Part shown: piece by piece, positions 10,631 to 19,989 of the stretch
Layout: each line of letters opens with the position of its first letter
Position numbering within the stretch: the stretch's first letter is position 1
Assembly (NCBI GenBank): GCA_963823675.1
Contig: CAWGMT010000025.1
Location: 620,001 to 684,000, forward strand
Length of the DNA stretch: 64,000 nt
Origin: CAWGMT01 sp963823675
GTDB taxonomy: Bacteria; Planctomycetota; Planctomycetia; Isosphaerales; Isosphaeraceae
Direction of reading: 5' to 3'
Made by a program: the position numbers and the translations under genes
Notes under the pieces: generated by a model
What the model saw: only the letters and a program-made list of their open reading frames with translations
Told to the model about the DNA's origin: nothing
The model's database searches: none

Positions 10631-12868
10631 TCAGCGGGGCGCCCGCCTCGGCTCGCGATGCGGCCGGAACGGGATGGGGAAGGCGCTCAGCGGGCCTCGG
10701 ATCGGATCGCCGGCCAGCTCGTTCCAGCGTCGGACCTGCTCCGCGGTGAGGACGGCGAGGATGCGCTCCATCGCCGGCTTGCCGGCGTCTTCGAGGGGCT
10801 TTCCCGATTGCATCTCGCGGATCTGACCGAAAAGGGCCTCGTCCTCGATCGCGCGGATCCGCTCGCGCTGCCCGGGCGTCAGGCCGAGCGCCTCGACGAC
10901 CTCTGGTTCCCGAAAGGCTGCCGGCCCCTCCGACTGGAGGGCGATCTGGCGGAGCCGGACGCGCTGCGGGGGCGTCAGGATCGCGTCCACCTCCGCCTCG
11001 TTGGCGCGGGCCTGCTCCAGGCCGATCCGGATGCGCTCGGACCGGGGAGGGAGGCGGGCGGGGTCGCCGAAGGCGTCCGTCCAGCGCGCGGCGGCACGCG
11101 CGGAGAGCTCGGCCACCCTCGTCCTCTGGCCTTCGTCGAGCCGTAGATCGTCGAGGGCGGTCGGCTGGATGAGCAGATAGAGCTGCCCGGCGGCGCGGAG
11201 AACCGCCAGGTCGGCGAGGATCGTCTCGACCCGCCGCGTGGTGTCGCGCAGCTCGGCCTGCGCATCCGGGTCGCTCCGCCGCTCGTCGATGAACTCGCGA
11301 TAGTAGGCCAGCGCCGAGCCGAGGAGCCGCTTGCGGAGTCCCTCCATGCCCGGCCGGTGGGCGAGCTCCTCCTCGCTGGCCCGGATCAGCTCGTCGACGG
11401 CCCGACGGGCGAGGCGGAACCGCGCCTCGGCTTCGTCCGCGCGCTGATGCTCGCGGCGGTAGGCCGCTTCGGCCTTCTTCTGCTCGGCGAGCGTCTTCGC
11501 CTGCTCGCGGCGGACGACGGCCGTGCTGACCAGGGACGCAGCCGAGAGGAGGATCAGAGCGCCGCCACGCCGGACCCGACGATCGCAGGGTGCCGCCGCG
11601 ACCAGGCCCGCAAACGCTCCGGAGGGGTCGGCCGGCGAGCGAGGATCGGCCGGCCGTCGCAGGAACCGCTGCAGGTCGTCGGCCATTTCCTGCGCCGTCG
11701 CGTAGCGGTCGGCCGGCTCCTTGCGGAGCGCCTTCAGGACGATGGTCTCCAGCTCCACGGGGATCGACGGCTCCAGAGAACGAGGGGACGCGGGCTCGTC
11801 GTCGGCGATCTGCCGGATCAGGGCGTTTCGATCGCGCCCGTCGAACGGGGGCCGGAGCGTGAGCAGCTCGTAGAGCGTGGCGCCGAGCGAATAGACGTCG
11901 CTGCGGTGATCGACGATCCCGCGCCGGGCGAGGACCTGCTCCGGGCTGGCGTAGCGCAGCGTGCCGAGCATCTCCCCCGTGATCGTGAGCCCGACATCCC
12001 CCGTGACCTGGGCCAGGCCGAAGTCGGTGACCCAGAGCTGCCCGCGGAGGTCCAGCAGCAAGTTCCCCGGCTTGACGTCGCGATGCACGATCCCCGCCTG
12101 GTGGGCGTGCTCGAGCGCCAGGGCCGCCTGTCGGCCCAGCCCGGCCACGCGGCTCGAAGTACCGGCGGTGGTCCGCGGATCGCTCGCGCGAGATCGTCGT
12201 CGCGGCGGATATCGCCCCAGCCCCTGAAGGTGACTCGGGGCGCTCCGATGGCCGCCTCGGTGACCGCCGCACCGTCACGCCGCACGTCGCGAAGAACACG
12301 CAACTCTTCGATCAGCGCGGCGAGGCTCTGCCCGTCGATGAACTGCATGGCGTAATAGTGGACGCCGCGCTCGCAGCCGACCGCGTGCACCGGCACGATC
12401 TTCTCGTGCTGCACGTGGGCCGCCGCGAGGGCCTCGGTCTTGAAGCGCTGGAGGCGCCGGGGGTCGATGGCCGCGGCGAACGGGAGGACCTTGAGCGCGA
12501 CCCGCCTCCGCAGCGAGATCTGCTCGGCCTCGTAGACGACCCCCATCCCGCCCCGGCCCACCTCGCGCAGGAGGCGAAAGTCGCCGAGCTCGCCGAGGCC
12601 CGCGGGGGGATCACCCGGCTCATCGCGGGGCGCCTGCGATCAGCCCGTGAGCGTCGCCCTCCGTCGCGGCGCGAAGGGGCGCCGTGAGCCGCGCCATCTC
12701 GTCGTGGCCGGCGAGGAATGCCTCCAGGTCGGGCCGGAGGTCGGGGTGCGCCGCCAGCAGTCGGCCGCGGTCGGGTTCGCGGCCCTCCTCGAGTGCCTCG
12801 ACGTAGGCCAGGAGGACCCGGTTCCGCCGGTCCTCGCGGTCGGGGTCGTCGGTGAGGTCATGTGCCAT
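10631..12868 (-). CDS. Membrane Ser/Thr protein kinase partnered with ECF sigma factor (frameshifted)
   Basis: The ATG at 12868 overlaps the end of the ECF sigma gene by 11 bases, so the two are an operon. After an ~75-residue N-terminal segment typical of planctomycete kinases (LLAAHPDLRPDLEAFLAGH) comes a Hanks-type kinase: glycine loop GRGGMGVVYEAE, VALKVL (ATP-binding Lys), catalytic loop HRDVKPGNLL, DFGLA, and activation segment YASPEQ. A hydrophobic stretch (GGALILLSAASLVSTAVV) then crosses the membrane and a helical C-terminal domain of about 350 residues follows (QRTRVAELSARAAARW, LTPGQRERI), possibly a sensor. The frame breaks near 12615 and near 12160, inside an insert after RVTFRGWGDIRR. 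Such kinases probably act with the neighbouring sigma factor in signal-dependent transcription; that link is inference. Confidence 0.85.
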
Positions 12869-13442
12869 CGCCCGACTCCCCCGGCTCGCGGAGCAGCTCG
12901 CGGAGCCGCTTCAGCCCGCGGAAGAGCAGGCCGACGGCGGCCGGGCGCGTGCGGCCGATCTTCTCCGCCACTTCGGCCACCGGAAGCCCCTTCAGGTAGT
13001 GCAGCTCGACGACCCGCCGCTGGTCCTCCGGCAGACGGGCGAGGGCCTGGGCGAGCCGCAGCAGCTCCTCGCCGCGGACGGCTCGCTCGCTCGGCGAGGT
13101 CTGGTCGGCCGCGAGCAGGTCCTCCAGCCGGGACGCCGAGCGCTCCAGCTCGGCCTCCAGGGATCGCTCCCGGCCGGGATCGCGCGCCTGGGTCTCGAAC
13201 CGCCGGGCCGCTGCCGCCAGCGCGTTCGCCAGGATGGCGCGGAGCCAGGCCAGCCACTCGCCTTCGGTCCGGCCCCGGAACTGGTCCCGCCTCTCGTGGG
13301 CCTGCAGGATCGCCTGCTGGACGACGTCGGAGGCATCGAGCTTCGCGCGCAGGCGTGGGCCGATCTGAAGCCGGACGAGCAGCAGGAGGTAATCGCGGTG
13401 GTCCTCGATCCGGCGGATGTCGTCGCGAGCGGTCGGTCGCAT
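12858..13442 (-). CDS. ECF-type RNA polymerase sigma factor
   Basis: A complete 194-residue protein. Region sigma-2 is clear (LRAKLDASDVVQQAILQAHERRDQF, GEWLAWLRAILAN) and region sigma-4 carries the helix-turn-helix (LPEDQRRVVELHYLKGLPVAEVAEKIGRTRPAAVGLLFRGLKRL). The conserved DASDVVQQ and FRG motifs are those of the planctomycete ECF groups linked to Ser/Thr kinases rather than to anti-sigma factors. It directly precedes and overlaps such a kinase gene. It would direct RNA polymerase to a specific promoter set; targets cannot be read from the window. Confidence 0.92.
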   Translation of the reverse strand: MRPTARDDIRRIEDHRDYLLLLVRLQIGPRLRAKLDASDVVQQAILQAHERRDQFRGRTEGEWLAWLRAILANALAAAARRFETQARDPGRERSLEAELERSASRLEDLLAADQTSPSERAVRGEELLRLAQALARLPEDQRRVVELHYLKGLPVAEVAEKIGRTRPAAVGLLFRGLKRLRELLREPGESGDGT

Positions 13443-13589
13443 CGTTCCGCGCCCTCGTCACCCTCGATACGCTATTCAGCCATCCATGCCGGCCATTCGT
13501 TTAAGCTACGGCAACGCAGCCCTGCGCCGATAGATCCACGTCGGGAAGGACCTGGTCGATCTGCCAACCTGAGACTGGTTGCGCCGTCG

Positions 13590-13658
13590 TGGCAGACGCC
13601 CCGGACTCAAAATGAGGTACCGGTAAAGGGGGTGCGGGTTCAAGTCCCACCTTCGGTA
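13590..13658 (+). pseudogene. tRNA-Leu(CAA) remnant, 3' part
   Basis: The stretch has the D-arm-like GGCAGACGC, the anticodon region ACTCAAAAT and a T-arm GCGGGTTCAAGTCCCAC, then CTTCGGTA, in the order and spacing of a long-variable-arm tRNA-Leu. The 5' acceptor strand that should pair with CTTCGGTA is absent, the anticodon stem has two mismatches and the T stem one. It is therefore a decayed copy rather than a working tRNA. The 3' portion is the better preserved part, as expected for an attachment-site copy left by an integrase. Confidence 0.6.
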
Positions 13659-13740
13659 TCTCAGCGTCAGCCAATCGGCGAAGTCAGACAACTCTTAGGC
13701 GACCGGCTGATGGAAACTTACCCATGACCGAGCGATTGTA

Positions 13741-13761
13741 GGACGGATTGGCAATCCGTCC
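13741..13761. terminator. Perfect 9-bp hairpin (terminator-like)
   Basis: GGACGGATT and AATCCGTCC form a perfect 9-bp stem around a 3-base loop. No T-run follows, so an intrinsic terminator is only one option; it could also be a small palindromic repeat unit. It lies in the gene-free stretch right of the tRNA remnant. Confidence 0.35.
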
Positions 13762-14028
13762 CGGTGAATTGGGATCTGCCGGTCGCCTGAGCGGCTCAGG
13801 CAGCGCGAAGCCCTCATGACGCAACACCGGCCGCAGGCCAGAGTTCGGTGAAAGGGCGAACTGGGCTTGCTTGCACTCGGGATCTTCTCCGGACGTGAGA
13901 GTAAATGAGAGCCAGTGAGAGGAATCCACTGGTTTTTTTCCGTTTTGGCCCCCCGCGGTTCGCAGCCCCGGGGCAAGGGGTTGGCCGGCCTGCCCTCGAT
14001 GGACAAGGAAGTGGGGACCGCATCTAAA

Positions 14029-14165
14029 CCACGAATAACGCGAATCTTACGAATGGGAGAGCCGTCTTCCAGGTATCGCCCCGCAACCTCGTCGGTTACA
14101 GGTCCTGACAGTCACTGGATGGTCCAGTCTTCCGTCTGGATTCGTGAAATTCGCGTTTTTCGTGG
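14029..14165. repeat. Small inverted-repeat element (MITE-like)
   Basis: The arm at 14029-14054 (CCACGAATAACGCGAATC...) matches the reverse complement of 14140-14165 at about 23 of 26 positions. The interior of roughly 85 bases has no ORF that looks real. The whole resembles a non-autonomous palindromic element. The remainder of 13443-14538 shows nothing else I can name. Confidence 0.5.
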
Positions 14166-14538
14166 TCGACCGCGGTCCGGGTTTCCGATCAGCCCCCTAC
14201 CGCGCCCGCGCAGCGTCTACGCGCCGTAGCGGTCTACGATCTCACGCCTCGCAATCGCCCGCCGCGATCAGCGCGATGGGTACGCGCTCGGGGGTGAACC
14301 CGCTGGTGGACATGTTGAATACGCAGTCTGCGCCCAGTTCTCTATATATAAAATGCGCTGATCTCAAAATCTCGTTAACGCAAGATTTACAATTCGCCGA
14401 TTTTTTTGGCGCAACCTCTTATGCTGCCAAGCGAAAAAAAAAGTGGAAAATCTTTCGGGCTGTTCACTGATTTCGCCGCGGGCGGGCGTTTTGCGCGTCG
14501 GTTGGAAGACGACTTCACCTGGAGTCGGTGGGCCTGTA

Positions 14539-14802
14539 ATGAGTGTGCCGGTTATTTCACCTTTCTCCCCGGAAGAGCGTAGGATACTCGCCGACCCGGA
14601 TCTGCGGAAACGCGTCCGGCAGCGATCGGAACAGTCGACCCGAAGGGAAGAGGTCACGCGACTCGAACGGGCCGAATACGCCGCGCATATCAAGGCCGTC
14701 GCCGACGCTTCCCGGGACGCGGGTGCAATTCCCGCCGCCTCCAGTTCTTATGCTATAACAATTTTAAATGCAACGACTTACGTTAACAAGGGACGCGGGT
14801 AA
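14539..14802 (+). pseudogene. Small unknown ORF fused to the repeat (truncated gene)
   Basis: From the ATG at 14539 the first ~58 residues look like protein (VISPFSPEERRILADPDLRK, then a basic, Arg-rich helix EEVTRLERAEYAAHIKAV). At 14714 the frame runs into the 424-bp repeat, and the last ~29 residues are simply translated tmRNA-end and repeat sequence. So a native gene of unknown function was probably cut at its 3' end by the repeat. No family recognised. Confidence 0.35.
14714..14742 (+). other. tmRNA (ssrA) 3'-end fragment, possible att site, left copy
   Basis: GGGACGCGGG-TGCAATT-CCCGCCGCCTCCA has the T-stem, T-loop and acceptor 3' strand of bacterial tmRNA. No tag-peptide region or 5' tmRNA half is present upstream, where an unrelated ORF lies instead. 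Integrases often target this exact part of ssrA and leave such copies at island ends. An identical copy sits at 27442. Confidence 0.6.
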
Positions 14803-15137
14803 GTAACCCGCCGCCTTGAAAACATTAGGTTGCCAATATCGATCGTAAGCGTCTCGCTAAGAATAATTTGAGTCGGTGTTCTCAGAACGGCGCTGATTTG
14901 ATTCTCGTCCCAATTACGGGGTATCGCCGCCGAACTCCCGGCCAATATCCGATGACGGTCGATCCTTAATGCTGGGAAGCCGAACATAGCTCGGTTTCGT
15001 TCGACTCGCTCGGCAAAGGTTCAGCTTGATAACGAACTACCTTCCGCCAGTCGGGAGTCGCACTGCCGAGCAGCCTCCATTCCCGGGCGCGCATCGGTAG
15101 CCCGACCCGAGTTAGATATGGTGTCCCCGGAACACCG
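14714..15137. repeat. 424-bp direct repeat, left copy
   Basis: This block is repeated at 27442-27865 with the same length and almost no differences (for example ACGTTAAC here, ACGTCAAC there). It starts exactly at the tmRNA 3'-end fragment and ends at GGTGTCCCCGGAACACCG. It contains a second tmRNA-T-arm-like hairpin near 14791-14815 (ACGCGGGTAAGTAACCCGC). Flanking sequence on both sides differs between the copies, so the block itself is the mobile or duplicated unit. Confidence 0.85.
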
Positions 15138-15337
15138 GGAGTCGCACTGCCGAGCAGCCTCCATTCCCAGGCGCGCATCGGTAGCCCGACCCGAGTTAGA
15201 TATGGTGTCCCCGGAACCAGCCTGACCACCACCCGCACAACGAGGTGCATCGCCGTGCCGTAGACCAGCAGACTGCTGAAAATCAGGACAGCGGCGACTA
15301 TGAAGGACATCAGCATCCGAGGGAACCCCATTTTCAT
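14966..15337 (-). pseudogene. Small membrane-protein gene truncated by the repeat
   Basis: The start at 15337 gives MKMGFPRMLMSFIVAAVLIF followed by SSLLVYGTAMHLVVRVVV, a single N-terminal membrane segment. After about residue 42 the sequence is translated repeat (GTPYLTRVGLPMRA, twice, because of the tandem duplication), ending in NETELCSASQH. The same tail ends the unrelated reading frame at 27694, so it belongs to the repeat and not to the gene. The native gene therefore lost its 3' end. It starts just after the stop of the reading frame trailing the glgX remnant. Function unknown. Confidence 0.4.
15053..15220. repeat. 84-bp tandem duplication
   Basis: Two head-to-tail units, 15053-15136 and 15137-15220, each beginning GGGAGTCGCACTGCC, differ at about one internal position (CCCGGG versus CCCAGG) and diverge at the very end. 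The first unit is the right end of the 424-bp repeat; the right-hand copy of that repeat at 27 kb has only one unit. Read on the minus strand both units stay in frame. Confidence 0.8.
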
Positions 15338-15349
15338 CAGTCCTCACTT

Positions 15350-16345
15350 ACGCGTCGCGCCGGATGCGGGTAAGAGCGTGGCGTCCCTCGGACCCGTCCG
15401 TCGCGGGGCCAGTGGTTTCAAGACGGCCCCGGCGTTGGGCCCGGTCGGCCGCTCTTTGTAGTACACGTTGGGGATGACCGACACTCCACCAGGACGACCA
15501 CCGAGCGGGGCAGGACCCCATATTGCAGCGACACGACCGGCGGCTCCGCTCCCGGTTCGGCGATGTCGAGGGGGCTCTCCAGTCCCGTGTCGATCGCCCG
15601 CCGCCAGCCACCTGCCGGGCTCTCATGGATCTGAAAATTTAGCGGCTCGTGGTACGCATTGATCATGACGTAGAGGTCGCGGTCACCCCGGGACGCGCCG
15701 TGCAAATAATAGGCAAGGCTTTGTGATTGGAACGACAGGTTGAACATCCGGCCCGACGCCGTACCAGTGGACATCCTCGCGCCAGAAGCACGGGCGGCCG
15801 AGACTCGGATGAGCCTTGCGGAAGGCGATCATCCGCTTCGCGAAACGGTGAAAGCCGGCATGCCGCTCGATGCGCGACCAGTCGAGCCAGGACGTTTCGT
15901 TGTCCTGGTTGTAGGGATTGTTGTTGCCGCGCTGCGTCCGCAGGAACTCATCGCCGGCGGCGAACATCGGCACCCCGTTGGCCAGCATCAGGACGCAGAA
16001 GAAGTTCTTCGCCTGGCGCTCGCGCAGGTCCATCACCGTAGCGGGCACATCCTCGTCACCCTCCCAACCGCAGTTCCAGCTCATGTTGTCCGCGGCCCCG
16101 TCGGTGTTGCCGTGGCCGTTGGACCAGTTGCGTTTCTCGTTGTAGGAGACGGCGTCGTAGAGGGTGAAGCCGTCGTGGCACGTGACGTAATTCACGGTCT
16201 CGAAAGGCCGGTGCGCCTCGCGGGGGTTATCCGGGAACAGGTCGTCGCTGCCGTAGAGCCGGAGCATGAGCGGCCCGATCACCGCCGCGAACGCGGCCCC
16301 CGAGTTGATGCCGAAGACCGCGACCGCGATTGCCAGCTCGAAGTC
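15350..16345 (-). pseudogene. glgX: Glycogen debranching enzyme, C-terminal remnant
   Basis: Only the C-terminal part of a GlgX/isoamylase-type GH13 enzyme is present (about 270 residues of a normal ~700). Diagnostic segments are MLRLYGSDDLFPD, NYVTCHDGFTLYDAVSYN (catalytic-domain HD motif), RNWSNGHGNTDG, WNCGWEGD, LANGVPMFAAGDEF and NNNPYNQDNETSW. The frame shifts near 15755 (after HWYGVGPDV), and the end (HEPLNFQIHE, RSVVVLV) is read in another frame. The 5' end is lost where an IS256-type fragment begins at 16363. Such enzymes cleave alpha-1,6 branches in glycogen; this copy cannot be active. Confidence 0.85.
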
Positions 16346-16362
16346 GTTCGAACGGACACCAA

Positions 16363-16576
16363 CGGGAGGAGAAGTTGGCCATCCTGGGCCAAGACCTGGG
16401 CGAGGTGCTTGGGATCGAGCGCCGAAGGGCTGTCCGGCATGCGAACGACGTGGTGGCGTTGAGTCATCGGTGGTGGCTCCTGTGCAACGGACTCACGACA
16501 ACCCGATGATACGGCATCATCGAGCGCCGGAGCCGCCATCGATTTTTCAACCTTCCACTACGGCCGGGACATCATC
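16363..16576 (-). mobile_element. IS256-type element, end fragment
   Basis: These 214 bases match about 20701-20914 closely. They encode the transposase N-terminus (TQRHHVVRMPDS, DPKHLAQVLAQDGQL) and the element's end with GATTTTTCAACC. The match stops at GGACATCATC on the outside, which marks one terminus of the element. The rest of this copy is missing; it abuts the broken glgX. Confidence 0.75.
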
Positions 16577-16671
16577 GAACCGCTTCTTCACAAAGAGGAT
16601 GCTATTTCACAGATTCCAAAGTACGAAAAGGTCTCATGACAGGGCCGGCGAAGTCAATTGCAAAACGCCCT

Positions 16672-19099
16672 CTAACAGCAATCCACCATTTCCATGCGGT
16701 AAATGCAGGGTGGTCCCCACCCGCTACCGAAATCCGCGATATGAAGGAATCGTGCGGTTCGGTCGATCCAAAGGGCTAGAACGTAATACCGACAAGGGAA
16801 GAGGGCGAGAAGGCTCCCATCCTTAGCATCCCACAACCGCACCGTCCTGTCGTTGCAACCGATGGCCAGCACCCGCCCATCCGGCGACCACGCCACGCAC
16901 TCTACGGAATCCCTGCAATCACTGAGGGCGTACCGGGCGGCGCCCGTGTCCATGTCACAGAGTTGCACCGTGCCGTCCATGTCCTGACTCGCCAGCGCGC
17001 GCCCGTCCGGCGACCAACTCACCCAATGCACGAGGCGCCGATGTCCGCTGAGGGCGCGGTCGGCGGCACCCGTCACCGCGTCCCACAGCCGCACCGTGCC
17101 GTCCCCGTCGCCGCTGGCCAGCACCCGCCCATCCGGCGACCACGCGACGCAAAAGAACGGTGTCCGTGTGTCCGGTAAGGCTGTGAAGGACAGTGCCGGA
17201 GGCCGCCTCCCACAGTTGCACCGTGTCAACGCAGCCGCTGGCCAGCGCCCGCCCGTCGGGCGACCAGGCCAGGCACCTCACGCCCACTGTGTCTCTGCCG
17301 GTGTGCCGTCCGGCACTGAGCACCGCGCCGGTCACGGCGTCCCACAACCGCACGGTGTGGTCAGTGCCGCCGCTGGCCAGGACTCGCCCATCCGGTGACC
17401 ACGCCACACAATTGACGGTCTCCGTGTGTCCGGTGAGGGTGTGCCGGGTGGTGCCGGACACCGCGTCCCACAGCCGAACCATCTTGTCGGCGCCGCCGGT
17501 GGCCAGCCACCGCCCGTCCGGCGACCACGCTAGGCACGCGACAGTCGACTCGTGTCCGGTGAGGGTGTGCCGGGCGGTGCCGGACACCGCGTCCCACAGC
17601 CGAACCGCACCTTCCCCCCAAGTGCCCGTGGCCAGCGACCGCCCGTCCGGCGACCACGCCACGGACCATATATCGGTCTTCTCTCCTGGGCTGACGGTGG
17701 TTCGGGCTGCGCTGGCAACCGCGCTGGCCACGGCATCCCACAGCCGTACCGTGCCGTCCTTGCTACCGCTGGCCAACACCCGCCCGTCCGGCGACCAGAC
17801 GACGCACCTTACGTCCTCCCTGTGCCCGTCGAAGGCGCCCTTGGCGGCGCCCGTGGCCGTGTCCCACAGCCGAACCGTCTTGTCGCCGCCGCTCGCTAAC
17901 TTCCGCCCGTCCGACGACCAGCATACTTCGTACACGGAATCTCCGTGTCCAGTGAGGGTGTGCCGGGCGGCGCCGATGGCCACGTCCCAAAGCCGCACCG
18001 TCTTGTCGTTGCCGCTGCTGGCTAAGCTTCGCCCATCCGGCGACCAGGCCACGCAAAACACGATGCTCTTGTGGCCGGTGAGGGTGTGCCGGGGGGTACC
18101 GGAGGCCGCGTCCCACAGCCGCACCGTCCCGTCTGAGCCCGCGCTCGCCAGCGCCGCCCCGTCCGGCGACCAGGCGAGACACATCACGGAGTCCCTGTGC
18201 CCCTTGAGGGTGTGCTGGGCGGCGCCGCTGGCGGTGTCCCATAGCCGCACCGTCGAGTCTGCCCCGGCGCTGGCTAGCGCCAGTCCGTTCGGCGACCAGG
18301 CCATACTGGTCACGTACCATGCGTGTCCAATGAGAACGTGGCCGGCGGCGCCTGTGGCCGTGTCCCACAGCCGTATCGTGCCGGCCCAGTCACCGCTGGC
18401 CAGCGCCCGCCCGTCCGGCGACCACGCCACGCACGCCACCGACTTTGTGTGTCCGGTGAGAATGTGCCGGTCGCAGCCGCTGTCCGTATCCCATAGCCAC
18501 ACTGCTCCATCGGCGCCGCCGGTGGCCAGCGCATGCCCCTTCGGGTCAGGCGACCAGGCCATGCACCTCGCGGCATCGCTAGGCCGGGTGAGGGGCTGCC
18601 GGGGGGCGCCGGTCACCGCGTCCCACAACCGCACCGTGCCGTTCAGCCCGCGGCTCGCCAAGAGCCGCCCGTCCGGCGACCACGCCACGTCCAGAACTTC
18701 TCCTTCGTGCCCCGTGAGGACACGAAGGAGTGAGGGGTCCCTCGTTCGCCGCTTCGGGCCGAGCAATCGCAAGCGTGGCCACCGGCAGCGCTGCTCGGCC
18801 TCGACGACGCGTCCGCCCACCCTCGTGCCGTCCCAGGCACCGGCGTTCACAAGGTGCTGCATCAACTGGCGCGGCGCCACCTTTAAGAAGTGCGAGTTAG
18901 CATCGAGAACCCGGTGCAACGCCTCCAAATCCCGGCGGTAGGCATCACGTGCCGGCCAGGCCTCCAGCGCGTCCACAAAGTCATGCAAAAGGTCATACAC
19001 GCTCCCCGGCGGCTGCTGCGGGTCTTGCCCCGGCAGGGAACCGAGCCGTGCCTGGAGATACTCGAAGTCCGTCAGCACGTCGTACAGCTGCTGCCACAT
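16672..19099 (-). CDS. WD40-repeat sensor protein with APAF-1-like helical N-terminus (one frameshift)
   Basis: About 800 residues once the break near 17160 is bridged. The start (WQQLYDVLTDFEYLQARLG, then VYDLLHDFVDAL) matches the helical segment that in APAF-1/NLR-like bacterial proteins links the NACHT ATPase to the WD40 sensor. About 15 WD repeats follow, enough for two seven-bladed propellers; each is ~42 residues with CVAWSPDGR-LASG-VRLWDA. The DNA units are 126 bp and strongly alike, as in the HNWD class where sensor repeats are kept alike by recombination. No ATPase lies upstream. The C-terminus (YVLALWIDRTARFLHIADFG) matches that of the protein at 21257. It probably serves as recognition module for a CHAT-NACHT partner; that is inference. 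Confidence 0.85.
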
Positions 19100-19106
19100 T
19101 GTCCAC

Positions 19107-19300
19107 CCTAGGCCTGCGCCGCAGCGCTATTTCGTCTCTGGCTTGTGCGCCTTTCTCTCGTGAGCGACGACCTCGCGCATGCACGACTCCGAGACGCCAA
19201 GCTCGGCGGGGGGCAGGCCACATTTTTTTGGCCATAGCGCACTCTCCCCATGTGCCGGGACATGTTTACGGCATCCGATAACTTCGTAGACATCGATTAA
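19107..19300. other. Unassigned fragment upstream of the WD40 gene
   Basis: On the minus strand one frame ending at 19127 reads LPPAELGVSESCMREVVAHE, which looks protein-like but too short to assign. Another frame ends 8 bases before the WD40 start. No ATPase sequence that could be the missing NLR half is visible. Confidence 0.3.
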
Positions 19301-19408
19301 ATCGCTGCAAAATACTGCGACGGGCGTGAATGTTCAGGATACCGAGGACGGATGTGAATGTTCAGGATACCGCGGTCGGTCCGGTGACGCAACACGTTTG
19401 CCCCCAGC

Positions 19409-19630
19409 GTGCTGCCCGCGGCACCGGCTAGCCTTCTCGCCCTACGCGGGGCCGAGCCCGGATTCGCCGACGAAGTCTCTGCACTCGGGTTCGCACCGGA
19501 CGGCCGCACGCTCGCTAGTCTGACTCGGGATAGGAAGGCCTGTCTGTGGGATGTCGCTATTAACGCGGCAACAAAGAAGAGCAGTTTTTTGGACAGCCTG
19601 TCCGGGACGCACGGTAATCGTAGTACATGA
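19409..19630 (+). pseudogene. WD40-protein remnant
   Basis: One clear WD repeat is preserved (DEVSALGFAPDGRTLASL, then RKACLWDV) in a 73-residue frame without the rest of a propeller. It lies among other WD40 debris and is surely a leftover of a larger sensor gene. Confidence 0.6.
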
Positions 19631-19786
19631 CGATGCAGGCTGGAGTTGCAGCTTGCTGACATGTGAAAGGAGCCCTGGACATGGAAAGGAATCCGGTCAT
19701 GCCCATCGATGTGCCGGATGGACGCCATGAATCCGACGAAGTTTTGGGAGCACTGAATCTGCCTGCAGACCCTCACCGTACAAAAC

Positions 19787-19975
19787 GAACACTGTCACCA
19801 GCGTGGCCCTCAGGCCCGATGGCAAGCGCATCGCCAGCACTCTCATGATAAGACGGTGAAGGTGTAGGCCGCGGAGAGCGGCCAGGAACTGCTCACCATC
19901 ACGGGGCACAAACTCCCCCCTACCAGCGCGGCTTTCGGCCCCTACGGCAAACGCCACACGATGTCCCAGGGCCAG
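19787..19975 (+). pseudogene. Degenerate WD40 repeats
   Basis: Read in shifting frames, the stretch gives TVTSVALRPDGKRIAS, then HDKTVKV, then AESGQELLTITGHK and AAFGPYGKR, the pattern of one and a half WD repeats with stop codons. No complete ORF. Confidence 0.5.
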
Positions 19976-19989
19976 TAGAAAGATGTGGC

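Noticed and set aside
14714..14742. Functional tmRNA or tRNA gene
   Set aside because: Only the 3' end is present; there is no tag-peptide frame, no 5' acceptor strand and the T-loop has G in place of the second T.
17193..18941. 582-residue plus-strand ORF across the WD40 gene
   Set aside because: Antisense of the repeats (SRPSGDHAT units), without independent evidence.
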